A stretch of DNA of 8,386 nt from an uncultured Flavobacteriales bacterium (GCA_913031405.1 CAJWCX010000037.1:1-8386); one strand, 5' to 3'; positions 1 through 5,869 are shown, counted from the stretch's first letter. A program made the numbers and translations. The notes: generated by a model not told the origin, from the letters alone.

Positions 1-15
1 AAATGCCCATAGCTG

Positions 16-43
16 AAAAAAAAAAGCTCCCATAGGAAGCTTT
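16..43 (-). terminator. Intrinsic terminator of the rpmB-rpmG-DUF4295 operon
   Basis: Read on the minus strand, a 9-bp stem (AAAGCTTCC paired with GGGAGCTTT, one G-U pair) closes a 3-nt loop TAT and runs directly into an uninterrupted T tract of about ten. It lies 22 bp past the stop codon of the DUF4295 gene, the expected place for the end of the ribosomal-protein transcript. Stem plus T tract is seen directly; its activity is inferred. Confidence 0.8.
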
Positions 44-64
44 AAGTCATTAAAATTTTTCTTT

Positions 65-220
65 TTAGCTTTTGTTAAACCACTCTTTAACTTTAGTGTT
101 GTGGACAATTTCTTCTTTGAAAGAATACGAACCGCTTTTGTCGGACTTCACCATTTTAATCACCTTCGTGTGGGCTTTTCCACCACCTTTCTGTAACGAT
201 GCTACAACTTTCTTTGCCAT
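65..220 (-). CDS. DUF4295 family small basic protein
   Basis: A 51-residue ORF that starts with ATG (MAKKVVASLQKGGGKAHTKV) and ends WFNKS. It is lysine-rich with no membrane segment. The sequence and position match the DUF4295 family, which in Bacteroidota is typically encoded directly after rpmG. Its function is not established; the ribosomal operon and basic composition suggest a ribosome-associated role, which is inference. Only 7 bp separate it from the rpmG stop codon, so it is surely co-transcribed, and the start is fixed by that spacing and the conserved MAKK opening. A terminator follows. Confidence in the family is high, in any role low. Confidence 0.88.
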   Translation of the reverse strand: MAKKVVASLQKGGGKAHTKVIKMVKSDKSGSYSFKEEIVHNTKVKEWFNKS

Positions 221-227
221 AATTCAG

Positions 228-413
228 TTATTTAATTTCTTTATGAACTGTATATTTTTTAAGGATCGGATTGTATTTTTTGATTTCCATTCGATCCGGA
301 GTATTTTTTCTGTTTTTTGTAGTGATGTAACGAGAAGTTCCAGGCTGACCTGAATCTTTGTGCTCTGTACATTCTAAAATCACTTGAACCCTATTTCCTT
401 TACTCTTTGCCAT
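228..413 (-). CDS. rpmG: 50S ribosomal protein L33
   Basis: A 61-residue L33, recognisable from VQVILECTEHK, RYITTKNRKNTPDR and the closing KKYTVHKEIK. It is a structural protein of the large ribosomal subunit near the tRNA exit site. Zinc-binding L33 has two CxxC pairs. Here only the first cysteine remains (Cys15, in ECTEHK), and the second pair is replaced in YNPILK, so this is a C-minus form that should not bind zinc. From memory this is usual for Bacteroidota, which also carry the short insert SGQPGTS seen here. It lies 24 bp after rpmB and 7 bp before the DUF4295 gene in one operon. No clear Shine-Dalgarno sequence precedes the ATG, which is common in this phylum. Confidence 0.97.
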   Translation of the reverse strand: MAKSKGNRVQVILECTEHKDSGQPGTSRYITTKNRKNTPDRMEIKKYNPILKKYTVHKEIK

Positions 414-437
414 TTGTTTTTAATTAAACTTTTACAA

Positions 438-674
438 TTACTTTAAAAAACCTTTCAATCGGGCCTCTTTTACACAAGCAGAAATTCCTTTCTTATTAAT
501 CGTTCTTAAAGCTGATGTCGAGACCTTGAGCGTTATGAACTTTTCTTCTTCTGGAAGAAAAAACTTTTTGGTTACCAAATTGGGGTAAAATCTACGTTTC
601 GTCCTTCTTTTCGAGTGAGAAACATTGTTCCCAACCATTACTGACTTTCCTGTAAGTTGACAAATCCTTGACAT
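438..674 (-). CDS. rpmB: 50S ribosomal protein L28
   Basis: A 78-residue L28 of full length. It starts MSRICQLTGKSVMVGNNVSH, followed by the basic segment SKRRTKRRFYPNL typical of the family, and ends in the conserved region with STSALRTI and KKGI. It is a large-subunit structural protein. It is the first gene of the three-gene operon rpmB-rpmG-DUF4295. An AAGGAA sequence at 688-683 (minus strand) lies 8 nt before the ATG, an unusually good Shine-Dalgarno match for this phylum and consistent with high expression. A promoter-like element is listed at 710-741. The xerD gene ends 117 bp upstream on the same strand, so the operon probably has its own promoter. Confidence 0.97.
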   Translation of the reverse strand: MSRICQLTGKSVMVGNNVSHSKRRTKRRFYPNLVTKKFFLPEEEKFITLKVSTSALRTINKKGISACVKEARLKGFLK

Positions 675-709
675 GTGTAATATTCCTTAATTAATGTAAA
701 AAGCGGGTG

Positions 710-741
710 CAAAGAAACATTTATTTTCGGAATAAAACAAA
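710..741 (-). promoter_or_regulatory. Candidate Bacteroidota promoter for rpmB operon
   Basis: On the minus strand TTTG (741-738) is followed by a 20-nt spacer and TTTCTTTG (717-710), a 7/8 match to the Bacteroidota -7 consensus TAnnTTTG at the right distance from a -33 TTG. Transcription would start near 704, giving a leader of about 30 nt that contains the AAGGAA ribosome-binding site. The motif match is seen; activity is inferred. Confidence 0.45.
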
Positions 742-791
742 TTTCTTTACCAAATTTTACATTGTTTTTTAAGTTTTTGCAATTTGTTCTT

Positions 792-1694
792 CTAACCCGC
801 ATTTCTAGGGTGATACGAGAGTATGGCGTCCTTTAAAAATCGTTGATCCAAATGGGTATATATTTCCGTGGTGATGATAGATTCATGACCTAACATTTCT
901 TGAATTGCCCTAAGGTTTGCCCCACCTTCAATGAGGTGCGTGGCAAAGCTGTGTCTAAATGTATGAGGGGAAATCTTTTTTTTTAGGTCTGTTTTTAAGG
1001 CTAGATCTTTAATGATAATAAATACCATAACTCTTGTTAGTTGAGTTCCTCTTCGGTTTAGAAAGATAAAATTTTCATGTCCCTGTTTGATGGTCAGTTT
1101 AGACCTCATTTTCTCCACATAGATTTGTATTTCTTTTTCGACACTCTTGCTAAGCGGTACAAGACGCTCTTTATTACCTTTTCCAATAACGCGAACAAAA
1201 CCCTCATCATAGAACAAATCAGAAAATTTAAGGTTGACTAGCTCGCTTACCCGGAGGCCACAACTGTATAAGACTTCTAGGATGGCTCGATTTCGATAAC
1301 CTTCATATTTAGTCAAATTATTGGCATTGATGAGCAGATCGATTTCCTCAATGGTCAGCACCTCGGGAAGTTTTCTGCCGATTTTTGGTTGCTCTAGAAG
1401 CTCACTAGGGTCACTGGTAATTAGATTTTCAATCAAGAGGTAAGCATAAAATTGTTTGATTCCAGAGATAATGCGGGCCTGACTCCTGGCACTCAATCCC
1501 AAATCATACAGCTCAGCTATAAAATTCTTAAGGTCTGAATATTGAACTTCTTTAATAGATAGATTGTTGTCTTCGCAGTAGTTTTTAAGCTTGTTGGTGT
1601 CGTTAGTATAGGCAATAATGGAATTGCTTGATAATCCTCTTTCAATTTTCAAGTATGAAACAAATTCTGTAATATAGCGACTCCAAGTTGACAC
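792..1694 (-). CDS. xerD: Site-specific tyrosine recombinase, XerC/XerD family, probably XerD
   Basis: A 300-residue protein of normal Xer length. The N-terminal SAM-like core-binding domain covers about residues 4-90 (YLKIERGLSSNSI) and the catalytic domain about 110-293. All six catalytic residues are present: Arg148 (CGLRVSEL), Lys172 (GKGNKER), His244 and Arg247 (HTFRHSFATH), His270 (LGHESI) and Tyr279 (IYTHL). With a partner it resolves chromosome dimers at dif during division. I favour XerD over XerC because of the SPHTFRHSFATHL and GGANLRAIQEMLGH wording and the neighbour aroQ, which matches what I recall from other Bacteroidota genomes. The start is GTG at 1694-1692; no ATG is available without losing the conserved N-terminus. 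Only 3 bp separate it from the divergent aroQ start. Confidence 0.9.
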   Translation of the reverse strand: MSTWSRYITEFVSYLKIERGLSSNSIIAYTNDTNKLKNYCEDNNLSIKEVQYSDLKNFIAELYDLGLSARSQARIISGIKQFYAYLLIENLITSDPSELLEQPKIGRKLPEVLTIEEIDLLINANNLTKYEGYRNRAILEVLYSCGLRVSELVNLKFSDLFYDEGFVRVIGKGNKERLVPLSKSVEKEIQIYVEKMRSKLTIKQGHENFIFLNRRGTQLTRVMVFIIIKDLALKTDLKKKISPHTFRHSFATHLIEGGANLRAIQEMLGHESIITTEIYTHLDQRFLKDAILSYHPRNAG

Positions 1695-1697
1695 AAT

Positions 1698-2108
1698 ATG
1701 AAAGTAGCAATAATTAACGGTCCAAATTTAAATTTACTCGGTACAAGAGAAAAAGAAATTTATGGTGACCAATCTTTTAAAGACTACTTTTTAGAATTAA
1801 AGACCCGTTATGATATTGATTTAGAATATTTTCAATCGAATATAGAGGGAGAGCTTATTAATCGTCTTCAGGAGCTCAATTGTGATGGTATCGTACTGAA
1901 CGCAGGGGGTTACACACATACTAGTGTTTCTTTGAGAGATTGTATTGCCGCTATTAAAACCCCTGTGGTCGAGGTGCATATAAGCAATATTGCATCTCGA
2001 GAATCGTTTCGCCATGAATCCCTTATTTCTCCTGTTTGTGCGGGTTGTATATTTGGATTTGGTATGCGGGGATACGATCTTGCTTTGGATTTTTTCATTT
2101 CAAAATGA
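1698..2108 (+). CDS. aroQ: 3-dehydroquinate dehydratase, type II
   Basis: A 136-residue type II dehydroquinase, slightly shorter than the usual 140-150. This cytoplasmic enzyme converts 3-dehydroquinate to 3-dehydroshikimate in the shikimate pathway. Family motifs run in order: INGPNLNLLGTRE (residues 6-18) with Arg17, the active-site lid Tyr22 (EIYG), FQSNIEGELI (45-54), LNAGGYTHTSVSLRD (67-81) with Asn68 and His74, then VEVHIS with catalytic His94, and RESFRH with Arg105. The catalytic set is complete. The ATG at 1698 starts the conserved beta strand MKVAIINGPN, so the start is secure although no Shine-Dalgarno sequence is visible. Its start lies 3 bp from the oppositely directed xerD start, so its own promoter must lie within the xerD coding region. 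Confidence 0.97.
   Translation: MKVAIINGPNLNLLGTREKEIYGDQSFKDYFLELKTRYDIDLEYFQSNIEGELINRLQELNCDGIVLNAGGYTHTSVSLRDCIAAIKTPVVEVHISNIASRESFRHESLISPVCAGCIFGFGMRGYDLALDFFISK
1723..1730 (-). promoter_or_regulatory. Possible -7 element for xerD, inside aroQ
   Basis: The minus strand reads TAAATTTG, a perfect TAnnTTTG match, 28 bp before the xerD GTG, which would give a leader of about 20 nt. There is no clear TTG at -33 (only a T-rich stretch), and the DNA also encodes the conserved residues PNLNL of AroQ, so the match may be chance. It is listed because any xerD-proximal promoter has to lie inside aroQ. Confidence 0.25.
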
Positions 2109-2118
2109 ACCTATTTGA

Positions 2119-2139
2119 TTCATTGTTGTACGCAATGAA
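2119..2139. repeat. Short inverted repeat between aroQ and the VWA gene
   Basis: TTCATTG (2119-2125) and CAATGAA (2133-2139) are perfect 7-bp inverted arms around a 7-nt loop, within the 42-bp gap between aroQ and the next gene. No T tract follows on either strand, so it is not a standard intrinsic terminator. It could be an mRNA hairpin affecting processing or translation of the downstream gene, or a protein-binding site. The repeat is seen; the role is unknown. Confidence 0.45.
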
Positions 2140-2150
2140 AATATAGCATT

Positions 2151-3305
2151 ATGAAAGTATTATTCTTCCCATTTTTGGTCTCTTTATTTCTGTTGGGACC
2201 TTCTCTTGCAAATCAGTCGAGCAGCGAAACTAAAGGTGCTTCAAAATCTAAAATTTCCAAACGTAAAATTCAACTGGTTATCTTATTTGATACCTCCAAT
2301 AGCATGGACGGATTGCTTGAACAAGCCAAATCTAGGCTTTGGGAAATTGTGAATGAGACCAGTGGACTTCGACACAGTGGTGAAATTCCTGTCTTTGAAA
2401 TTGCCATGTATGATTATGGAAACGATGGCATCAGCGAAAACTCAAACTATGTGCGAAAGCAGCTTGATTTCACTACAGATTTAGATATGGTATCAAAAAA
2501 ATTATTCGGTCTTAGAACTAATGGAGGAAGCGAATTTTGTGGAGCAGTTATTGAAGATGCATTGACCGAGCTCAGCTGGTCTCAAGATTCGAGAGATTTA
2601 AAAATGATTTTTATTGCAGGTAACGAAGGTTTCAATCAAGGTCCTGTTGATTACAAGCAGGTATGTAATTTGGCTCAAGGTCAAAATGTGCTGGTAAACA
2701 CCATCTATTGTGGCGATCGAAATCAAGGAATTAGGGATTTATGGAAAGATGGAGCCACTTGTTCAAGTGGAGATTATTTTAACATCAATTCGAATGCAGA
2801 GGTGGTTTTTATTCCTACTCCTTATGACGATCTTATCAATGAGTTGAGTACGAAGATCAATCATACTTATATCTCATATGGGGCTTCGGGAAGTGCTCGA
2901 AAAAGTCTTCAAATGGAGCAAGATGTTGAAGCATTGAGTCAGGCGCCTGCAGTAGCAAATATGAGAGCTAAAGCAAAAATATCCAGTAACTATAGTAATT
3001 CTAGCTGGGATCTGGTAGATGCATACATTGCTGACCCTAGTATTATAGATGAAATTGATTCAAATGATTTGTCTGAAGAGCTGAAAGGGAAATCAAATAA
3101 GGAAATCGAAATCCATGTCAAGCTAAAAATCAAAGAGCGAAAAGAAATTAAAGATCAAATTGCGTCTTTGAGCGTCAAACGAGAGGCTTTTATTAAAGCA
3201 GAAAAAGCCAAAGACCAAAGCCTAAAAAAAGATGATTTTGGTACAGCCGTAACAAAGAGTATCAAAATACGCGCATCCGATCAGGGATTTGAAGTATCGG
3301 AGTAG
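2151..3305 (+). CDS. Secreted von Willebrand factor type A (VWA) domain protein
   Basis: A 384-residue protein with a signal peptide (residues 1-20, cleavage likely after PSLA) and a VWA domain over about 41-240. The first MIDAS motif is intact: Asp47-Thr-Ser49-Asn-Ser51 after the strand IQLVILF. The usual threonine is probably replaced by serine in NGGSEFCG (124-131), and the usual late aspartate by IAGNEGF (155-161), so metal binding may be weaker or different. The mature protein has four cysteines (130, 172, 187, 204), all in the VWA domain, fitting disulfides in the periplasm or outside. The C-terminal part (about 305-365) is rich in Lys and Glu and probably helical or coiled coil. No lipobox or sorting tail is seen. 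VWA domains usually bind protein partners; the partner here is unknown. It follows aroQ by 42 bp. Confidence 0.85.
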   Translation: MKVLFFPFLVSLFLLGPSLANQSSSETKGASKSKISKRKIQLVILFDTSNSMDGLLEQAKSRLWEIVNETSGLRHSGEIPVFEIAMYDYGNDGISENSNYVRKQLDFTTDLDMVSKKLFGLRTNGGSEFCGAVIEDALTELSWSQDSRDLKMIFIAGNEGFNQGPVDYKQVCNLAQGQNVLVNTIYCGDRNQGIRDLWKDGATCSSGDYFNINSNAEVVFIPTPYDDLINELSTKINHTYISYGASGSARKSLQMEQDVEALSQAPAVANMRAKAKISSNYSNSSWDLVDAYIADPSIIDEIDSNDLSEELKGKSNKEIEIHVKLKIKERKEIKDQIASLSVKREAFIKAEKAKDQSLKKDDFGTAVTKSIKIRASDQGFEVSE

Positions 3306-3334
3306 TTGAATTTCAGCGAATAATAGTATTTTCG
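3306..3334 (+). promoter_or_regulatory. Candidate promoter for the ZIP transporter gene
   Basis: TTG at 3306-3308, directly after the stop codon of the VWA gene, is followed by an 18-nt spacer and TATTTTCG (3327-3334), a 7/8 match to TAnnTTTG. Start of transcription about 5 nt further on would fall at or next to the ATG at 3340, implying a leaderless or nearly leaderless mRNA. The spacer is 1 nt shorter than the usual 19-21. Motif seen, function inferred. Confidence 0.35.
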
Positions 3335-3364
3335 CATTCATGGAGGCCATTATTCGCTTTTTTT
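3315..3364 (+). terminator. Terminator-like hairpin spanning the start of the ZIP gene
   Basis: AGCGAATAAT (3315-3324) and ATTATTCGCT (3349-3358) form a perfect 10-bp stem around a 24-nt loop, and a run of seven T (3358-3364) follows. The loop contains the ZIP start codon (3340-3342). Transcripts reading through from the VWA gene would form it and could terminate; transcripts started at the 3306-3334 promoter would lack the left arm. The left arm GCGAA can also pair with TTCGC at 3331-3335, giving a competing smaller hairpin. The pairing is seen directly; the loop is large and the stem only moderately GC-rich, so termination is inferred. Confidence 0.45.
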
Positions 3365-4164
3365 CGGAAATTGATGCTGTATATGCGGCACTTTTAGCGA
3401 CCACCTTTACCTGGTTTGTTACGGCTATGGGTGCTTCATTGGTCTTCTTTTTCAAAACAATGCACCGTGGTGTTTTAGACGGTATGCTGGGTTTTACTGG
3501 AGGAGTAATGGTTGCAGCCAGCTTTTGGTCCTTGTTAAATCCTGCCATTGAATTGTCAGAAAAATTGTATCCTGGTTATATGTGGATGCCAGCGGCAGTC
3601 GGTTTTTTAACCGGAGCTCTGTTTTTATTTTTTTTAGATAAAAGTCTCCCTCATCTCCATATTAACTTCAAAGAATCAGAAAAAGAAGGGGTAAAAACCC
3701 AACTCCATAAAACAACCTTGTTGGTGTTAGCTATAACTCTTCACAATATCCCTGAAGGATTGGCTGTAGGTGTTCTTTTTGGAGCTTCTGCCCACGGAAT
3801 AGAAGGGGCAAGTATTGCTGGAGCAGTGGCATTAGCTATTGGGATCGGTATCCAAAATTTCCCTGAAGGATTTGCTGTGGCAATGCCTTTAAGAAGGGCA
3901 GGAGCAAGCCGATTTAAGAGTTTTTGGTATGGTCAGCTCTCGGCCATCGTTGAACCAATGGCAGGGGTTGTAGGAGCTTTAGCTGTTATCTATATGGAGC
4001 CTATCTTACCTTTCGCATTGGCTTTTGCAGCAGGTGCGATGATCTTTGTTGTGGTAGAGGAGGTCATACCAGAAACACAAAGGGATAAATACACAGATAT
4101 TGCTGTTCTAGGTTTTATAGGTGGTTTCCTTGTGATGATGATTCTAGATGTTGCTTTAGGTTAG
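3340..4164 (+). CDS. ZIP family divalent metal transporter (GufA/ZIP11-like)
   Basis: A 274-residue inner-membrane protein of normal length for the GufA-type ZIP subfamily, with about eight membrane segments. The metal-binding signature in TM4 is HNIPEGLAVG (residues 135-144). In TM5 it is QNFPEGFAVAMPLRR (172-186), in the GufA-like form with QNFPEG instead of HEIPHE. Further conserved acidic residues are Glu205 (SAIVEPMAG) and Glu240-Glu241 (VVVEEVIPE). A short cytoplasmic loop carries HLH (105-107). Members usually import zinc or other divalent cations down their gradient; the actual metal cannot be told from sequence. The ATG at 3340 lies 34 bp after the VWA stop, inside a hairpin (3315-3364). 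The gene ends 6 bp from the convergent phosphodiesterase gene. Confidence 0.93.
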   Translation: MEAIIRFFSEIDAVYAALLATTFTWFVTAMGASLVFFFKTMHRGVLDGMLGFTGGVMVAASFWSLLNPAIELSEKLYPGYMWMPAAVGFLTGALFLFFLDKSLPHLHINFKESEKEGVKTQLHKTTLLVLAITLHNIPEGLAVGVLFGASAHGIEGASIAGAVALAIGIGIQNFPEGFAVAMPLRRAGASRFKSFWYGQLSAIVEPMAGVVGALAVIYMEPILPFALAFAAGAMIFVVVEEVIPETQRDKYTDIAVLGFIGGFLVMMILDVALG

Positions 4165-4170
4165 TAACAT

Positions 4171-5127
4171 TTATTCTTTAAATAGTTCCGTCATGATTTT
4201 TCCATTGCTGCTAGGTATCTCAAAATGAAGAAGCTCTGCAATCGTAACAGGAATGTCAATCAATTCTCTTTCAGTAGAAACAATTGTGTTCTTTTTAAAG
4301 TCTGGCCCAAATGCGTATAAATTGATGTGCTGGCATCCATCGCAAGGATCTCCGTGTGAACAAAATCCATCTGCCACACCGTCTGTATGTCGTCCATGGT
4401 CGTTAGTTACAAAAACCGTTGTTTTACCCTGATAAATAGAATCGGTTTCAACAAAGTTGATGATTTCATAGATGTAATTATCAATATCTTTAATGCCCTG
4501 ACTGTAGGCCTGCCAATCACACATATGACCAGAGTAATCGGGTTCTCTGAAATTAATTACCGTAAGATTTGGATGATGTGTTGCGAGAATATTGAGCGTA
4601 TTCTCGAAGGTAATGCTGTCCTTTCGATATCCACTAGATGCACCACCGCCATCAATTCCGCAATCTGAACTTGGTAAAAATTGATTTAGCCAATTTGGAT
4701 TTGAACAATTACCAATGACCTCTACTTTTCCCTTACTTGCAATTACCCAGCTTTTGTTTTGAGGTGCATTATTGGCTGCTCTCCATAGTTGAAAAATCGA
4801 AGGGTGTTGTGGAAATTCCGTTCCTCCATTACTGATATCCTGATAAAACCCTGAACCGATAGCAGTATGACCAGGAACCGTAAAGGTTTCTCCGTAGCTG
4901 AAAAATTGCTCGTTGATTACTCCTTTGGGAGCAAGGTCATTTGCCATTCTCGGAATATTTTGATGACTAGGGTCTCCCCAGGTTTCTGAGTATCTAGGAC
5001 CGTCCATGACAATCACAATCACATGTTCTGTATCGTATTGTCTCGGTTCAACTATATCCTTTGTACAGCTTGCGAAAATAAAAACAAGCATCGGAAAGAG
5101 CCCAATAATCTTATTCATTTCAAACAT
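4171..5127 (-). CDS. Lipoprotein, type I phosphodiesterase / alkaline phosphatase superfamily
   Basis: A 318-residue lipoprotein whose signal peptide ends in the lipobox FAS-Cys21. The sequence after it, TKD, partly resembles the Bacteroidota surface-export signal. The rest is an alkaline phosphatase/sulfatase-fold hydrolase: metal ligand Asp42 (VIVMDGPRYSE), probable nucleophile Thr83 (FTVPGHTAIGSG), Asp197 and His201 (DYSGH), Asp243-His244 (TNDHGRH) and His267 (CQHINL). This is the set of two-metal ligands expected for PF01663-type phosphodiesterases; the substrate is unknown. Mature cysteines 141, 156, 203, 256, 262 and 265 suggest disulfides near the active site. ATG at 5127 gives MFEMNK; the internal Met4 (5118) gives a more typical lipoprotein start and fits the promoter-like site at 5141-5148. 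Confidence 0.87.
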   Translation of the reverse strand: MFEMNKIIGLFPMLVFIFASCTKDIVEPRQYDTEHVIVIVMDGPRYSETWGDPSHQNIPRMANDLAPKGVINEQFFSYGETFTVPGHTAIGSGFYQDISNGGTEFPQHPSIFQLWRAANNAPQNKSWVIASKGKVEVIGNCSNPNWLNQFLPSSDCGIDGGGASSGYRKDSITFENTLNILATHHPNLTVINFREPDYSGHMCDWQAYSQGIKDIDNYIYEIINFVETDSIYQGKTTVFVTNDHGRHTDGVADGFCSHGDPCDGCQHINLYAFGPDFKKNTIVSTERELIDIPVTIAELLHFEIPSSNGKIMTELFKE

Positions 5128-5140
5128 ATTTCAGTTGACC

Positions 5141-5148
5141 TAAAGGTA
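5141..5148 (-). promoter_or_regulatory. Possible -7 element for the phosphodiesterase gene
   Basis: The minus strand reads TACCTTTA, 7/8 of TAnnTTTG, 13 bp before the first ATG (5127) and 22 bp before the internal ATG (5118). A -33 TTG is not evident; TTA lies about 18 nt upstream. If real, it favours the start at 5118. Confidence 0.28.
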
Positions 5149-5157
5149 CAATTTATA

Positions 5158-5172
5158 ATATTAACCTAATAT
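5158..5172. repeat. Palindrome in the divergent intergenic region
   Basis: ATATTA-ACC-TAATAT is a perfect palindrome with 6-bp arms. It lies 10 bp upstream of the possible -7 element of the phosphodiesterase gene, in the spacer/-33 zone of that promoter. The placement suits a repressor or activator site, but the DNA is very AT-rich and chance palindromes are common. Confidence 0.25.
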
Positions 5173-5218
5173 GTTCCATCCTAAATCAGGCTGGATATAG
5201 CTTACAATTCGATTTCAA

Positions 5219-5248
5219 TTGATTTTTCAGTTGAGTAGGTTATTTTCG
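5219..5248 (+). promoter_or_regulatory. Candidate promoter for the cupredoxin gene
   Basis: TTG (5219-5221), a 19-nt spacer and TATTTTCG (5241-5248) match the Bacteroidota -33/-7 pattern with one mismatch. The same -7 sequence occurs before the ZIP gene. Transcription would start near 5254, giving a leader of about 22 nt. A second overlapping pair, TTG 5231-5233 and TTTATTTG 5254-5261 with a 20-nt spacer, is a weaker alternative because its leader would be only about 9 nt. Confidence 0.42.
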
Positions 5249-5275
5249 CTACATTTATTTGAAAAAGAATGATTT

Positions 5276-5869
5276 ATGAAAAATTTATTGCTTGCCCTAT
5301 TATTATTGTTTAGTCCATTTTCAGGAAAAACAACCATACACGAAATTATGGTCTGGAATGGATACATGCAGTTTTTACCCTCTTCATTAGAAATGCAATT
5401 GGGAGATACTATACATTGGCTTCCACTTGATTTTCCTTCAATGATGCATACGATTACATCAACCAATATTCCAGAAGGAGCAGAAGCATTTGATGAATTA
5501 TGGCAAGCTCCAGCTGATACATTCTTTCAATATATACCTGCCGTAACTGGATTATATGAGTATGTCTGCACACCTCATATCCCTATGGGAATGGTTGGTT
5601 CTTTTACTGTTTTACCTCTGGTAGCAGGAGGTATAAAAGATTCTTGGGAAAACGATATGCTTGTTTATCCAAATCCTGTTTCTGATATTCTTTACTTACG
5701 TTCTGCTCCGAAAGATTATCGATTTCGATTATGTAATACTCAAGGAACAGAGGTGATGTCTGGAAAAATAGATGAATTCATCGATGTTTCGAAATTAGGT
5801 AAAGGGTCTTATGTACTAGAAATTTTTGGGGATAGGCCTCGTGTTTTTTATTTCAAAAAAATAGAATAG
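5276..5869 (+). CDS. Secreted cupredoxin (plastocyanin-like) with T9SS C-terminal sorting domain
   Basis: A 197-residue exported protein in three parts. A signal peptide covers residues 1 to about 17. A single blue-copper domain spans about 20-113, and a type IX secretion sorting domain about 118-197. The copper ligands are those of a type 1 site: His58 (SMMHTITS), Cys98 and His101 (YVCTPHIP) and Met106, with the plastocyanin spacing Cys-x2-His-x4-Met; Met104 is a less likely axial ligand. The tail opens with the sorting-domain motif VYPNPVSDILYL (130-141) and ends with KGSYVLEIF and FYFKK, as in type A tails. It should therefore be moved across the outer membrane and anchored on the surface or released. 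An electron-transfer or copper-binding role outside the cell is inferred; the partner is unknown. It ends 8 bp from the convergent GNAT gene. Confidence 0.88.
   Translation: MKNLLLALLLLFSPFSGKTTIHEIMVWNGYMQFLPSSLEMQLGDTIHWLPLDFPSMMHTITSTNIPEGAEAFDELWQAPADTFFQYIPAVTGLYEYVCTPHIPMGMVGSFTVLPLVAGGIKDSWENDMLVYPNPVSDILYLRSAPKDYRFRLCNTQGTEVMSGKIDEFIDVSKLGKGSYVLEIFGDRPRVFYFKKIE

Noticed and set aside
1..10. ATGGGCATT on the minus strand at the window edge, possibly the start of the next gene (ftsY is a common neighbour here in Bacteroidota)
   Set aside because: Only three codons are visible, which is too little to call a gene.
72..353. Plus-strand ORF of 93 codons over the start of the window
   Set aside because: It lies antisense to the DUF4295 gene and rpmG, both of which are certain. 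Its translation is low-complexity and resembles no known protein.
228..413. Loss of three of the four zinc-ligand cysteines in L33
   Set aside because: This C-minus form is, as far as I recall, the normal one in Bacteroidota, so it is not a sign of a paralogue or decay.
687..694. TTAATTAA palindrome in the rpmB leader
   Set aside because: An 8-bp AT palindrome is common in DNA of this composition, and it partly coincides with the ribosome-binding site.
3222..3548. Minus-strand ORF of 108 codons across the VWA/ZIP junction
   Set aside because: It is antisense to two clear genes and shows no motif, signal peptide or plausible start region.
4387..4668. Plus-strand ORF of 93 codons inside the phosphodiesterase gene
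   Set aside because: It is a shadow of a well-supported gene that has complete catalytic motifs on the minus strand.
5205..5221. CAATT ... AATTG inverted arms before the cupredoxin gene
   Set aside because: The arms are only 5 bp of AT-rich sequence, overlap the promoter -33 site, and are expected by chance.
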